From Singulisphaera sp. GP187 (GTDB lineage: Bacteria; Planctomycetota; GCA-002687715), in assembly GCA_945907755.1 (NCBI GenBank), contig CAMDTN010000020.1, positions 1 through 42,146 of the forward strand: a DNA stretch of 42,146 nt, in the 5' to 3' direction. The notes under the pieces are model-generated. The model did not search any database and was not told the DNA's origin. It saw only the letters and a list, made by a program, of their open reading frames with translations. Position 1 is the stretch's first letter. Every line of letters starts with the position of its first letter. The translations under genes and the position numbers were made by a program. Shown in pieces: positions 1-9,177 of this stretch.

Positions 1-745
1 CGGTCTCACCGACGAACAAGTGATGCGCTTCTTCGGTCAGCATGAACTGGCAGGTGCGGCGCATCGGGGCGAACCCAGATTCCGCCAGCGCGCCCAGTTG
101 GTACTTGCCCACGCGGTCTGTGAACATGGTGAAGCAATAGAAGCTGAGCCAGTTGCGAATCGGCTGATTGAATGTTTCGAGGATGCGCGGCTTGTTGGCG
201 TCGCCCGAGCGGCGCGCCAGCAATTCATCGGCTTCGTCGCGGCCATCGCGCCCGAAGTGGCGGTGCAGCAAGTACACCATGGCCCACAAGTGGCGGCCTT
301 CTTCGACATTCACTTGGAACAGATTGCGTAGGTCGTAGAGGCTGGGGCAAGTGTGGCCGAGCAGGCGTTGTTGTTCCACCGATGCAGGTTCAGTGTCGCC
401 TTGGGTGACGATCAAACGCCGCAGTGGATTGCGGAACTCACCAGGCACTTCTTCAAACGATTCGATGTCGGGGTTGTCACCAAAGCCCACCGGACGCTTG
501 CGCTCTTCGGGCGTCAGGAAGATGCCCCAGCGATAGTCGGGCATCTTCACATGATCGAAGGTGGCCCAGCCGTCGCGGTGCACACTCACCGCAGTGCGCA
601 GGTAGATATCTTTGGTTTGAAAACCATCGGGCCCCATTTCCTGCCACCACTCGATGAAGCGCGGCTGCCACTGTTCCAACGCCTTCTGCAGGCGTCGGTC
701 GTTGCTGAGGTCGACATTGTTTGGAATGCGATCTTCGAGGGACAT
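1..745 (-). CDS. boxB: Benzoyl-CoA 2,3-epoxidase oxygenase subunit BoxB, 3' end cut by the window
   Basis: The first 248 residues are present; the rest lies beyond the left edge (the family is about 475 residues). The protein starts MSLEDRIPNN. BoxB is the diiron oxygenase that, with the reductase BoxA, converts benzoyl-CoA to its 2,3-epoxide in the aerobic box pathway of benzoate degradation. The carboxylate and histidine iron ligands are visible at E119 (GDTEP), E149 and H152 (VEEGRH), D210 (MFTDR), and E239 and H242 (TEEAHH). This spacing matches the characterised enzyme with an offset of about one residue, as I remember its numbering. The ATG overlaps the boxC stop codon (TGATG), so the two genes should be translationally coupled. 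There is no frameshift in the visible part. Confidence 0.93.
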   Translation of the reverse strand, partial: MSLEDRIPNNVDLSNDRRLQKALEQWQPRFIEWWQEMGPDGFQTKDIYLRTAVSVHRDGWATFDHVKMPDYRWGIFLTPEERKRPVGFGDNPDIESFEEVPGEFRNPLRRLIVTQGDTEPASVEQQRLLGHTCPSLYDLRNLFQVNVEEGRHLWAMVYLLHRHFGRDGRDEADELLARRSGDANKPRILETFNQPIRNWLSFYCFTMFTDRVGKYQLGALAESGFAPMRRTCQFMLTEEAHHLFVGET

Positions 746-2409
746 CAGGTTCTCCGATAATCAAATGCTGGCCGCGTGGGCAAGCCGTAGTTGGTGAGGG
801 CGCCTTTGGGGCCGGTGGCATTGGGGCGCTGGAAGATCCAGTTCTGCCAGGCTGACAGCCGCGCAAAGATCTTGCTGTCACACGTTTCGGGGCCGGGGAA
901 ACGGAGTGACGCTTCCATGCCGGTGAGTGCGTCGGGGGAGAGGCTCGCACGCTCTTCCACAGCGAGACGCACTTCGTCTTCGTAGTCGAGGTCGTCGAGG
1001 GCCATGGTGAGCAGCCCGGCGGCTTCGGCTGCTTCAATTGCCGCGCCGCTTGCAGGCACTGCTGCGCGCGCCGTGGCTGCAACGGTGGCGTCACCGCAGA
1101 AGCGCGCTTGCAAACGCGTCAATCCGTGCGTCATGGGCAACGCGCCGTCGTTCATGGCGCTGAAGGCCAACTTGCCGCCTTGCTCGTGGATCAGCCCGTA
1201 ACCGCGATCTGCGCCCAAGAGCAGTTCCAGCAAGCAACCAGCGAAGCACGAACCAGGCTCCACCAGCGCGAACAAACTCTTGGCGGTGAGATCGTAGCGG
1301 CGCATGGTGCGCGCCATGTGCAGGCGCACTTCGTTCAGGAAGCCGTCGTCGGCGTTGGCCAGCAGTGCAGCATCCACGCTTTGCACCTTGGCGCCATCAC
1401 CAGCGGTGCGCACGCGCACGATGTTGATTTCGGGGAAATCCACGCGCAGGTGCAGCAACAACAAATCCAATTCGCGCATGGCACGCAGGGCCCACAGATC
1501 TGCACCCTTGGCGATCATCCCGGCGCGGTCCACTGGCTCTGCAGCCTCGGGCCCGCACACCAGCAAATCAGCGACACGCTCGTTGCGATGCAATGTCACT
1601 TGCGCATAGCGCCCGCGGAAGGTGTCACCGTCTTGTGCCAGTTCGATGCGTGGCAGTTGCACAGCCTTGGCACTCTTGCGTGTTGATGCTGCCACGAGCG
1701 CGGCGCTGCGCGCAGCAATGCTGGCGTCGAAAGTCGTCTTGCTGGGGGCTTCATCTACCAAGCCCCACTCTTTGGCTTTGCGGCCTTTCAAGCCTTCGGC
1801 GATGGTGCAGAAGATGTCCGCGCGGTCGCGGCGAATGCGGCGCTTGTCCACTAGGCGCGTCAATCCGCCTGTGCCTGGCAGCACTGCCAGCAGCGGCACT
1901 TCAGGGAAAGACACTGCACTGTTGCCGTCATCGACCAGAACAATTTGGTCGCAAGCGAGCGCCAATTCGTAGCCGCCACCGGCGGCTGTTCCATTCAGCG
2001 CAGCGATGCTGCGCACACCGCTACCGGCGGAAAGATCTTCGATGCCGATGCGTGTTTCGTTAGTGAACTTGCAGAAGTTGACTTTGAAGGCGTGCGTGGA
2101 CTTGCCGAGCATGTAGATGTTGGCGCCGGCGCAGAAAATGCGCGGCACTGCGGAAGTGAGCACCAAGGCCTTCACCTCCGGATGCTCGAAGCGCACACGC
2201 TGCAGTGCATCGGCCAGTTCGATATCCACGCCGAGGTCGTAGCTGTTCTGTTTGAGCAGATATTTCTCGCCGAGGCCTTCGTCTTCTTGCACTTGCAGGG
2301 CAAGCGTGGCGACCGGGCCGTCGCAGCGCAGTTGCCAGTGGCGGTACTGTGTCGGCGCGGTCTGGAAATCGGTGAGCGTTCCCGCTGGTGCAGAGATGTC
2401 TTCAGCCAT
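745..2409 (-). CDS. boxC: 2,3-epoxybenzoyl-CoA dihydrolase (benzoyl-CoA-dihydrodiol lyase) BoxC
   Basis: This 554-residue protein is the usual BoxC length. It opens the epoxide ring made by BoxAB, giving an acyclic semialdehyde CoA ester and formate. It is a crotonase-superfamily enzyme: the N-terminal half holds the oxyanion-hole segment FCAGANIYML (around residue 111) and the second one, NGTAAGGGYELA (around 158). The C-terminal half is a second, diverged crotonase-like region typical of the family. It is the first gene of a leftward unit with boxB and ends in a TGATG overlap with it. The start at 2409 has no good Shine-Dalgarno sequence. A TACAAC hexamer lies 6 bp upstream of the ATG, and a palindromic operator with an embedded -10-like box lies about 37 bp upstream. 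Confidence 0.94.
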   Translation of the reverse strand: MAEDISAPAGTLTDFQTAPTQYRHWQLRCDGPVATLALQVQEDEGLGEKYLLKQNSYDLGVDIELADALQRVRFEHPEVKALVLTSAVPRIFCAGANIYMLGKSTHAFKVNFCKFTNETRIGIEDLSAGSGVRSIAALNGTAAGGGYELALACDQIVLVDDGNSAVSFPEVPLLAVLPGTGGLTRLVDKRRIRRDRADIFCTIAEGLKGRKAKEWGLVDEAPSKTTFDASIAARSAALVAASTRKSAKAVQLPRIELAQDGDTFRGRYAQVTLHRNERVADLLVCGPEAAEPVDRAGMIAKGADLWALRAMRELDLLLLHLRVDFPEINIVRVRTAGDGAKVQSVDAALLANADDGFLNEVRLHMARTMRRYDLTAKSLFALVEPGSCFAGCLLELLLGADRGYGLIHEQGGKLAFSAMNDGALPMTHGLTRLQARFCGDATVAATARAAVPASGAAIEAAEAAGLLTMALDDLDYEDEVRLAVEERASLSPDALTGMEASLRFPGPETCDSKIFARLSAWQNWIFQRPNATGPKGALTNYGLPTRPAFDYRRT

Positions 2410-2444
2410 GCTGTGGTTGTACCTGCTTCTTCATTCGCGGCAAG

Positions 2445-2486
2445 CACTATAGTGTGTTGCGCACGAAACGAAACCGCACTATAGTG
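2445..2486. promoter_or_regulatory. Pair of identical 10-bp palindromes in the boxC/boxR promoter (putative BoxR operator)
   Basis: The palindrome CACTATAGTG occurs at 2445-2454 and again at 2477-2486, with centres 32 bp apart, about three helical turns. Both copies extend to GCACTATAGTG on the left. They lie in the only intergenic space between boxC and boxR. The second copy ends 5 bp before the boxR start codon. Because the motif is palindromic it contains TATAGT, a -10-like hexamer, on both strands, so a bound regulator would cover the promoter elements in both directions. BoxR-family regulators are known to bind box promoters and respond to benzoyl-CoA. That BoxR binds this particular motif is inference. 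Confidence 0.75.
2457..2485 (+). promoter_or_regulatory. Likely boxR promoter, leaderless geometry
   Basis: A TTGCGC hexamer (2457-2462) is separated by 17 bp from TATAGT (2480-2485). The -10 box ends 6 bp before the boxR ATG at 2492, so transcription would begin at or next to the start codon. No Shine-Dalgarno sequence fits in the gap (GCCGCC). The -10 box sits inside the second palindrome, which would allow autorepression. Confidence 0.5.
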
Positions 2487-2491
2487 CCGCC

Positions 2492-3262
2492 ATGCCGAGT
2501 CGCTCAAACACCCCCAGCATGGAATTGTCTCGCCTTGGTAAACGCATGAAAGCTGCGCGCGGCGCACTGAACTTATCTCGCGATGCGTTGGCGCAACGAT
2601 CGGGCGTGTCGGTGCGCTTCATCGCGGAAGTGGAAGCGGGGCGTGGCAACATCAGCGTGCTGAAGTTGTTGGCCATCGCCAAATCTTTGGGCACTACGGG
2701 TGCCAACCTTTTAGGTGAAGGCACCGAAGGGCGCAGGCCGTTCATTGTTCTTTGCGGCATGCGGGGCGCAGGCAAGAGTTCGTTGGGCGCTGCCGTGGCC
2801 AAGGAATTGGGCGTGCCCTTCTTCGAGCACGACCGCATGGTGGAAGAACGCGCCGGCATGGATTTACGCGAGATTTTTACGGTGCAAGGCGAAGAGTGGT
2901 ATCGCTCGCAGTCGCGTGCCGCGTTGCGCGATCTGATTGAGCACGAAACCCAACCGCGCGTGATCGCCGCTGCTGGCGGTGTGGTGTTGGACCACGATCT
3001 TTGGACCATGCTGCGCGGGCGCACCCATACGGTGTGGTTGTCGGCGCGGGCGGAAGACCACTGGCGCCGCGTGGTCGCGCAAGGCGATCAACGCCCCATG
3101 CGCGGGCGGCCCGAAGCGCGCATTGAATTGGAACGCTTGCTGGCCGAGCGCACGCCGCTGTATGCCATGGCTGCCGACAAGATCGATACTTCGCGCATGG
3201 GCGAGGTGCGTTCGAAGGCCGCGCTGCGTGGGCTTGCGCAACGCGCCTTCGCTCTTGTCTAG
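2492..3262 (+). CDS. boxR: BoxR-type regulator: XRE helix-turn-helix fused to a shikimate-kinase-like domain
   Basis: This 256-residue protein has an N-terminal XRE/Cro helix-turn-helix (about residues 12-70, with [20 protein letters not shown]). It is followed by a shikimate-kinase-like domain whose P-loop GMRGAGKSS is at about 89-97. This fusion is characteristic of BzdR/BoxR, which repress benzoate catabolic genes and sense benzoyl-CoA through the kinase-like domain. It is transcribed divergently from boxC across 82 bp containing two identical palindromes. The stop codon overlaps that of the convergent aconitase gene in the shared bases CTAG (3259-3262). The ATG is the first in frame and sits 6 bp after a -10-like box. 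Confidence 0.92.
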   Translation: MPSRSNTPSMELSRLGKRMKAARGALNLSRDALAQRSGVSVRFIAEVEAGRGNISVLKLLAIAKSLGTTGANLLGEGTEGRRPFIVLCGMRGAGKSSLGAAVAKELGVPFFEHDRMVEERAGMDLREIFTVQGEEWYRSQSRAALRDLIEHETQPRVIAAAGGVVLDHDLWTMLRGRTHTVWLSARAEDHWRRVVAQGDQRPMRGRPEARIELERLLAERTPLYAMAADKIDTSRMGEVRSKAALRGLAQRAFALV

Positions 3263-5532
3263 CTGCGCGCTGCTTGCTGAGCGCGGATGAGATTCAGGGC
3301 GCTGCCCGCCTTGAACCACCCTTGTTGCTGCGGCGTCATGGTGTGTTGCAGTGAGATCTCTTCGCTGCTCCCATCGCTGTGGTGCAGCACGCAGCGCAGA
3401 GCGGTGCCGGGTGCGATGGCCGCCAGCCCGAGCAAGTCCACACGGTCGTCTTCGCGAATTTTGTCGTAGTCCGAAGGGTTGCCGAAAGTGAGCGGCAAGA
3501 TGCCCTGCTTCTTCAAGTTGGTTTCGTGGATGCGCGCAAAGCTGCGCACGATGACAGCGCGCGCGCCTAACCAACGGGGCGACATCGCAGCGTGTTCGCG
3601 GCTGGAGCCTTCGCCGTAGTTGGCATCGCCCACGGCCACCCAGCCCACCCCGCGCGCTTTGTAGTCTCGCGCCACTGCGGCATATTCCGCGCGCTGCCCG
3701 CTGAACACATTCAGCCCGCGTCCCACGGCGCCATCGAACGCGTTCTTCGCGCCTAAAAACATGTTGTCGCTGATGCGATCAAGGTGCCCGCGGAAGGCCA
3801 GCCACTTGCCGGCGGCGCTAATGGCATCGGTTGTGCACTTGCCCGCTGCCTTCATCAGCACCGGTGCAGCGAGGATGTCTTGGCCGTCCCACGCGTTGAA
3901 GGGCTGCAGCAACGCCAGTCGTTGGCTGGCAGGGTCCACTACCACCTTCACACTGGATGTGTCGCGCGGTGGCGCAACGAAGCCTTGTGCGCCACTGGCA
4001 AAACCTGCGGCGGGTAGTTCGTCTGCCGTTGGTGCAATGAGGCGTACCTCGGTTCCGTCGGCGCTGCGCAGCGCGTCGGTCATCGGGTTGAAATCGAGGC
4101 GGCCGGCCAAAGCCATGGCCATCACAATTTCAGGACTGCTGATGAATGCGCACGTTGCACTGTTGCCGTCGTTGCGCGCTGGGAAGTTGCGGTTGAACGA
4201 AGTGATGATGCTGTTCTTTGCGCCTTCGGCCATGCCTTCGCGCTTCCACTGCCCGATGCACGGGCCGCAGGCATTCGCGAGCATGGTCGCGCCCATGGCT
4301 TCCAAATCTGCAAGGATGCCGTCGCGCTGGATAGTGGCGCGCACCGCAGTGCTGCCTGGGGAAATGAGCAGTGGCGCTTTCAATGCCACGCCGGCCCTGC
4401 GCGCTTGGCGCACTAAGTTTGCGGCGCGCCCTAGGTCTTCGTAGCTGGAGTTGGTGCAAGAGCCGATGAGCGCTGCTGAAAGCTCGGTGGGCCAGTCATT
4501 CTTGCGCAGGTCTGCGGCGAAAGCGCTGACAGGCCGCGCGAGGTCCGGCGTGTGCGGTCCCACCACATGAGGCTCCAGTGTGTCCAAATCGATCGTGATC
4601 ACTTGATCGAAGAACTTCGCTGGGTCTGCGGCGACTTCATTATCGGCGCACAATTCCGTGGCGTGGTTCTCCGCGAGTTGGGCTACATCGGCGCGGCCCG
4701 TGGCGCGTAAGTACGCGGCCATGCGAGCGTCGAAGGGGAACACCGAACACGTGGCGCCGAGTTCGGCACCCATGTTGGTGATGGTGGCCTTGCCTGTGCA
4801 CGACAATGATGAGCAGCCGTTGCCGAAGTACTCGATGATGGCGCCGGTGCCGCCTGCGACGGTGAGCAGTCCCGCGAGGCGCAAGATGACATCCTTCGGA
4901 GCGGTCCATCCCGAGAGCTGCCCTTTCAAGTGCACGCCGATGAGTTTCGGGCTGCGCACATTCCAGGCGAGCCCCGCCATCACATCGACTGCGTCGGCCC
5001 CGCCGACGCCTATTGCCAACATGCCGAGGCCGCCCGCGTTGGGCGTGTGGCTGTCCGTGCCGATCATGAGCCCACCGGGAAAGGCGTAGTTTTCCAGAAC
5101 CACTTGGTGAATGATGCCGCTACCGGGTTTCCAGAAACCAATGCCAGCGCGAGCCGAAGCCGTGCGCAGGAATTCGAACACCTCTTGGTTCTCGGCTTCG
5201 GCCACAGCGAGGTCGTCGCCGGCGCCGACGCGTGCACGAATGAGATGGTCGCAGTGCACCGTCGTTGGTACTGCCACGCTTTCGAGCCCGCCCGAGAGGA
5301 ACTGCAGCAAGGCCATCTGTGCGGTGGCGTCTTGCATGGCCACGCGGTCAGGGCGCAAGTCCAAGTTGCTCTTGGCGCGCGTCAACGCTTGGTCTGCAGG
5401 GTCGAGGTGCGTGGCCAAGATCTTCTCGGCCAGTGTCAAGGCGCGGCCGAGGCGCGTGCGCGCCGCGGCGTGGGCCGCAGCTTGGCGAGAATAGAGACGG
5501 GTGATGGCGCTGGTGCAGTCAGGCGAATGCAT
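3259..5532 (-). CDS. acn: Aconitate hydratase, mitochondrial-type
   Basis: This 757-residue protein interconverts citrate and isocitrate in the TCA cycle. The three cysteines that hold the [4Fe-4S] cluster are visible: C359 in [10 protein letters not shown] and C422/C425 in [10 protein letters not shown]. The substrate-binding segment [12 protein letters not shown] is near 157-168, and the swivel domain with [11 protein letters not shown] is near the C-terminus. The length and motif spelling fit the mitochondrial-type aconitases rather than the longer AcnA (about 890) or AcnB. The ATG at 5532 is preceded by a strong GAGGAG about 6 bp away. The gene ends in a four-base overlap with convergent boxR. 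It is probably a housekeeping gene rather than part of the box cluster. Confidence 0.93.
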   Translation of the reverse strand: MHSPDCTSAITRLYSRQAAAHAAARTRLGRALTLAEKILATHLDPADQALTRAKSNLDLRPDRVAMQDATAQMALLQFLSGGLESVAVPTTVHCDHLIRARVGAGDDLAVAEAENQEVFEFLRTASARAGIGFWKPGSGIIHQVVLENYAFPGGLMIGTDSHTPNAGGLGMLAIGVGGADAVDVMAGLAWNVRSPKLIGVHLKGQLSGWTAPKDVILRLAGLLTVAGGTGAIIEYFGNGCSSLSCTGKATITNMGAELGATCSVFPFDARMAAYLRATGRADVAQLAENHATELCADNEVAADPAKFFDQVITIDLDTLEPHVVGPHTPDLARPVSAFAADLRKNDWPTELSAALIGSCTNSSYEDLGRAANLVRQARRAGVALKAPLLISPGSTAVRATIQRDGILADLEAMGATMLANACGPCIGQWKREGMAEGAKNSIITSFNRNFPARNDGNSATCAFISSPEIVMAMALAGRLDFNPMTDALRSADGTEVRLIAPTADELPAAGFASGAQGFVAPPRDTSSVKVVVDPASQRLALLQPFNAWDGQDILAAPVLMKAAGKCTTDAISAAGKWLAFRGHLDRISDNMFLGAKNAFDGAVGRGLNVFSGQRAEYAAVARDYKARGVGWVAVGDANYGEGSSREHAAMSPRWLGARAVIVRSFARIHETNLKKQGILPLTFGNPSDYDKIREDDRVDLLGLAAIAPGTALRCVLHHSDGSSEEISLQHTMTPQQQGWFKAGSALNLIRAQQAARS

Positions 5533-5604
5533 GGGCTCTCCTCGTGAAGCGTGTGCGCTGGACCATAGCGCGAGCGCGGCCGAACTTCATCTCCGCTGCG
5601 CGTG

Positions 5605-6312
5605 TCAGGCTGGGCGCGAACGCACGCCCTCGGGCGTAGCGAAAATCGCACGCGCGCACATCCCCAAGAACAGGCCGTGCTCAACCACGCCGGGGCGCAG
5701 GTCCAGAGCCGCAGCCAAAGCCGCGACATCACTGATGCCGTTGGCAAAGTGCAGGTCAACGATGACATTGCCGTTGTCGGTCAGTTGCAAGTCGCCGGTT
5801 TGGCCTGCGCGGGGCAGTGGCCGGGCGCCCAAGCTCTCGAAGAAGGGCAGGTGCGAGCGCCATGCGAAGGGCACCACTTCCACTGGCACTGGCGAGCGCG
5901 TGCCCAAGCGGGGCACATCTTTGGTGTGATCGGCGATGACGACAAAGCGCCGCGCTATCGAGGCCACCATCTTTTCGCGCAACAGCGCGCCGCCGAGGCC
6001 CTTGACCAGATTCAATTGCGGGTCGACTTCGTCGGCACCGTCGATGGCGATGTCTAACCACTGGCGGCTCTCTAAAGCCACCAGCGGGATTCCTTCGGCA
6101 CGGCACTGCGCCACGGTGCGTTCGGATGTGGGCACGCCTGTGATGTCCTTGAGGCTGCCGCTGCGCAACTTCGCGCCGAGGCCGCGCAGCAGCCAAGCGA
6201 CGGTCGATCCTGTGCCTAGACCCAAGCACATGCCGCTGCGCACTTCATCCAAGGCTGCCAGTGCCGCTTGCTCTTTGAGCGCTTCGAGGTCCATGAGCGT
6301 GATTGTAGTCAT
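5605..6312 (-). CDS. rpiA: Ribose-5-phosphate isomerase A
   Basis: This 235-residue enzyme of the non-oxidative pentose phosphate pathway interconverts ribose-5-phosphate and ribulose-5-phosphate. Visible motifs are GLGTGSTV (31-38, phosphate binding), GVPTSERT, IDGADEVDP (about 90-98, active-site aspartates) and KGLGGALLREK (104-114; the second position is Leu where most family members have Gly). The chosen ATG at 6312 gives the normal N-terminus (MTTITLMDLEALK). A longer reading back to 6393 would run into the divergent gene starting at 6361. Downstream, 72 bp separate it from the aconitase start in the same direction. Confidence 0.93.
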   Translation of the reverse strand: MTTITLMDLEALKEQAALAALDEVRSGMCLGLGTGSTVAWLLRGLGAKLRSGSLKDITGVPTSERTVAQCRAEGIPLVALESRQWLDIAIDGADEVDPQLNLVKGLGGALLREKMVASIARRFVVIADHTKDVPRLGTRSPVPVEVVPFAWRSHLPFFESLGARPLPRAGQTGDLQLTDNGNVIVDLHFANGISDVAALAAALDLRPGVVEHGLFLGMCARAIFATPEGVRSRPA

Positions 6313-6360
6313 GGCGGCGCTCTTGGTCACACTTGCGATTCCTTGCCATGATATGCAGCG

Positions 6361-7077
6361 ATGCGTTTGAGCGTGCTCACATGGAATGTGCATAAAGGCC
6401 TCGGCCTTCTGGGGTCGCGGCCGGCGTTTCGCGAGTTAGCTGCGGCGTTGGCAAAATCCGACTCCGATTTGGTGTGCTGCCAAGAAGTTCTGCAAGCGGT
6501 GGGGCGCACGCCGCAGGATCGCGTGCTCGCGGCGGCGCTCGCGCACCACAGCCGCTTCACGGGGCACGCCAAGTGCGCGCGCGGGATTCACGGCTTGGCC
6601 ACCTTCTGCGACTGGCCCATTTCGCGTCACAATCACGAAGACATCAGCACCAACCGCTTCGAGCGCCGCGCCGTGCTGCATGTGCGCGTTCATCCGCGCG
6701 TTGGCGAAACCCTGCATGTCTTCAATGTGCACTTCGGGCTGACGCGCAAGCAGCGCAAGCTTCAGGCCGAACGCCTAGCCGCGCTCATCGCGCACTGTGT
6801 GAAACCCGAGGAGCCCTTCATCGCCATGGGGGACTTCAACGACTGGGACAAACGCATCGAGCAGCACTTGACGCAGACGATCGGCGCGCACAACGCGCTG
6901 GCGCATCTGCATCAGAGCGAGCGCCGCACCTTCCCGGTGCGCAGGCCCCTATTCGCGCTGGACCGCATTTACTACCGCGGGCTCGAAGTGGTCGAGAGCA
7001 ATGTGCTCAGGGGCGCCCCATGGACAGGACTTTCCGATCACCTTCCGCTCCGCGCCGTCTTCAACCTGCCGCGTTAG
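6361..7077 (+). CDS. Endonuclease/exonuclease/phosphatase (EEP) family hydrolase
   Basis: This 238-residue protein is a full EEP fold. It carries the metal-binding residues TWNVHKG (N9), CCQEV (E42), NVHFGLT, GDFND and SDHLPL near the C-terminus. Family members cut phosphodiester bonds in DNA, phospholipids or nucleotides. No signal peptide is present, so a cytoplasmic role is likely. The small size and the WNVHKG start resemble the YbhP-like subgroup often found near cardiolipin synthases, but no such partner is present here, so the substrate is unknown. It is divergent from rpiA across 48 bp. A CATGAT hexamer lies 8 bp before the ATG and may be a -10 element. A GC-rich 6-bp hairpin follows the stop but lacks a T tract. 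Confidence 0.85.
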   Translation: MRLSVLTWNVHKGLGLLGSRPAFRELAAALAKSDSDLVCCQEVLQAVGRTPQDRVLAAALAHHSRFTGHAKCARGIHGLATFCDWPISRHNHEDISTNRFERRAVLHVRVHPRVGETLHVFNVHFGLTRKQRKLQAERLAALIAHCVKPEEPFIAMGDFNDWDKRIEQHLTQTIGAHNALAHLHQSERRTFPVRRPLFALDRIYYRGLEVVESNVLRGAPWTGLSDHLPLRAVFNLPR

Positions 7078-7209
7078 TGCTCCGCGCGAGCTTGGGGGCT
7101 ACGCGCTCCGCTTTGGCCCCCGCACAGATTGTCATGCTGTTGGAGGGTGGCGCGGGCAGGCGTAGAGTCTGGTCCCTAATGGCGGCCGCTGCGCACGCCT
7201 GGAGCAACC

Positions 7210-9081
7210 ATGCCTACTTTCATGTCCGTCCTGACGCTTTTGTTGGTTCTTTTCAGCGCCCCTTCCACCGCCCGCTTCGATGAGGGCATGTGGACCTACG
7301 ACAACCTGCCTCTGAAGCTGCTGAAGGAGAAGTACAACTTCGAACCCAGCGCTGAGTGGCTGAATCAGGTGCGCTCTTCGTCGGTGCGCGTTTCTACCGG
7401 CGGCTCGGGCTCGTTTGTTTCTTCCACCGGTTTGATCATGACCAACCACCATGTGGCTTTGGAACTGGTCAACAAACTCAGCACGACCAACAGCGACTTT
7501 GTGAAGTCGGGTTACCTCGCCAAGACTCACGCCGATGAATTGAAGTGCCCAGACGCGAATGTGCGCGTGCTGATGAAGATCGTGGATGTCACCGAGCGCT
7601 TGGAAGCTGCAGTGGGCACCCTGACTGGCGCGGAAGCCAATAAGGCGCGCACAGCGGAAACCAACGCGATCAAGACCGAACTGGAAACCGATGGACTGAA
7701 GGTCGAGATGACCACGCTGTACAGCGGCGGTCGTCAGGTGGCTCACTGCTACAAAATCTGGAACGATGTGCGTTTGGTGTTCGTGCCAGAAATGGCAATC
7801 GCCTACTACGGCGGCGACTGGGACAACTTCTGCTATCCGCGCTACTGCTTAGATGTAGCCTTCCTGCGCGCTTACGAAAATGGCAAGCCCGCTGACACCA
7901 GCGCCACGCACCTGACTTGGAACAGCGCTGGCCCTTCGCAGGACGAATTGGTGTTTGTTTCTGGCCACCCAGGCAGCACCGGGCGCCAGATGCCCTACTC
8001 CAAGATGCTGTTCGAGCGCGATGTCTACAACCCCACCATCATCAGCTTGCTGCGTGCCAACGAAATGGCGATTTGCGGCTACGCGGGCGACAATGCCGAG
8101 CGCAAGTTGGCCACCCTCGACGAACTTTTCGGCGTGCGCAACTCGTTGAAGGCCTTCGAAGGCCATCAGGTGGGTGCGATGGATCCGTCATTGCTCGCAC
8201 GCAAGAAGACTGAAGAAGATGCGCTGCGGACAGCATGCAAAGACGATGCTGCGGTGATGGCGGCTTACGCCACCCTCGATCGCGTCATGGAAGCCCGTGG
8301 CAAGATGCTGCCGCTGTTGATGTTGCCGCGCATCGCCCAAGGCATCTTCGCCGGCCCCGTTGACGCTGGCGATGAACGCGAGCGCAACAATCTTGCTGCG
8401 TTGCTGCACTACGGCCGCGAACGCCTTGGCAGCGAAGACGCCATTGTCAAGCAGTTCTTGGGCGACAAGCAGCCGTCGGAAGCGGCGACAGCACTCATCG
8501 GAACCAAGGAAGAGCTCGATAGCTTCAAGGCCGCTGTGAAGGCGCGTGTGCAGCCCCTGACGGGTGAGTTCAGCAAGCTGGCTGCCGACGAATCCGCGGC
8601 CAACACTTTGATCGCGAAGGCGCGCTTCAAGGTCTATGGCACCAGTCTTTACCCCGATGCCACTTTCACTCTGCGCCTGTCGTTCGGCGAAGTGAAGGGC
8701 TACGAGCTGGGCACCACGCTGGTGCCGTGGCGTACCACGATCGGCGGCCTTTTCGGCAAGGCTTCAGAGTTCGATGACAAGGCACCCTTCGAAGTGCCCG
8801 CCTCTTGGCGTGCAGCGCAAAGCACCTTGAACATGAACACGCCCTTCGACTTCGTCTCCACCTGCGACATCACCGGCGGCAATTCCGGTAGCCCAGTGGT
8901 GAATCGCAAGGGTGATGTGGTGGGCCTGATCTTCGACGGCAACATCCAGAGCTTGCCCAATCACTACGTGTACGACGAGAAGGTCGCGCGCAGCGTTTCG
9001 GTAGACACCGCCGCAATCTCGGAGGCGTTGCTAAAGGTGTACAAGGCAACCAGCCTCGCGGCAGAACTCGGCTTGAAGTAA
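7210..9081 (+). CDS. S46 family dipeptidyl-peptidase, DPP7-like
   Basis: This 623-residue exported serine peptidase removes dipeptides from oligopeptide N-termini. An N-terminal signal peptide ends near SAPSTA. The catalytic His is at H81 in IMTNHHV, the Asp-bearing segment is GGDWDNF, and the catalytic Ser is S559 in GGNSGSPVV. Eighteen residues after that Ser is G577 (FDGN). In this family, Gly here goes with hydrophobic P1 preference (DPP7) and Arg with acidic P1 preference (DPP11). The protein is shorter than the Bacteroidota enzymes (about 700 residues). The ATG at 7210 has GGAG five bases upstream. TTGGAG, 17 bp, TAGAGT (about 7140-7168) is a possible promoter. It probably acts in the periplasm and feeds peptide scavenging together with the M14 and M28 enzymes further on. 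Confidence 0.92.
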   Translation: MPTFMSVLTLLLVLFSAPSTARFDEGMWTYDNLPLKLLKEKYNFEPSAEWLNQVRSSSVRVSTGGSGSFVSSTGLIMTNHHVALELVNKLSTTNSDFVKSGYLAKTHADELKCPDANVRVLMKIVDVTERLEAAVGTLTGAEANKARTAETNAIKTELETDGLKVEMTTLYSGGRQVAHCYKIWNDVRLVFVPEMAIAYYGGDWDNFCYPRYCLDVAFLRAYENGKPADTSATHLTWNSAGPSQDELVFVSGHPGSTGRQMPYSKMLFERDVYNPTIISLLRANEMAICGYAGDNAERKLATLDELFGVRNSLKAFEGHQVGAMDPSLLARKKTEEDALRTACKDDAAVMAAYATLDRVMEARGKMLPLLMLPRIAQGIFAGPVDAGDERERNNLAALLHYGRERLGSEDAIVKQFLGDKQPSEAATALIGTKEELDSFKAAVKARVQPLTGEFSKLAADESAANTLIAKARFKVYGTSLYPDATFTLRLSFGEVKGYELGTTLVPWRTTIGGLFGKASEFDDKAPFEVPASWRAAQSTLNMNTPFDFVSTCDITGGNSGSPVVNRKGDVVGLIFDGNIQSLPNHYVYDEKVARSVSVDTAAISEALLKVYKATSLAAELGLK

Positions 9082-9177
9082 GTTCGGCGCGCTGAGCGCC
9101 AGTGCGAGTGGCTCGGGCTGAAAAGCTCGGGCCATTCTGCGTTTTGGAGAGTGCTGCACCCTGTGCGAACGCGAAGG

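Noticed and set aside
2864-3574. 236-residue minus-strand frame across the boxR/acn junction
   Set aside because: It overlaps two well-supported genes and has the His/Arg-rich composition of a shadow frame.
7094-7121. GGGGGC...GCCCCC inverted repeat after the EEP gene
   Set aside because: The 16-base loop and lack of a T tract make it weak; such pairs are expected in GC-rich DNA.
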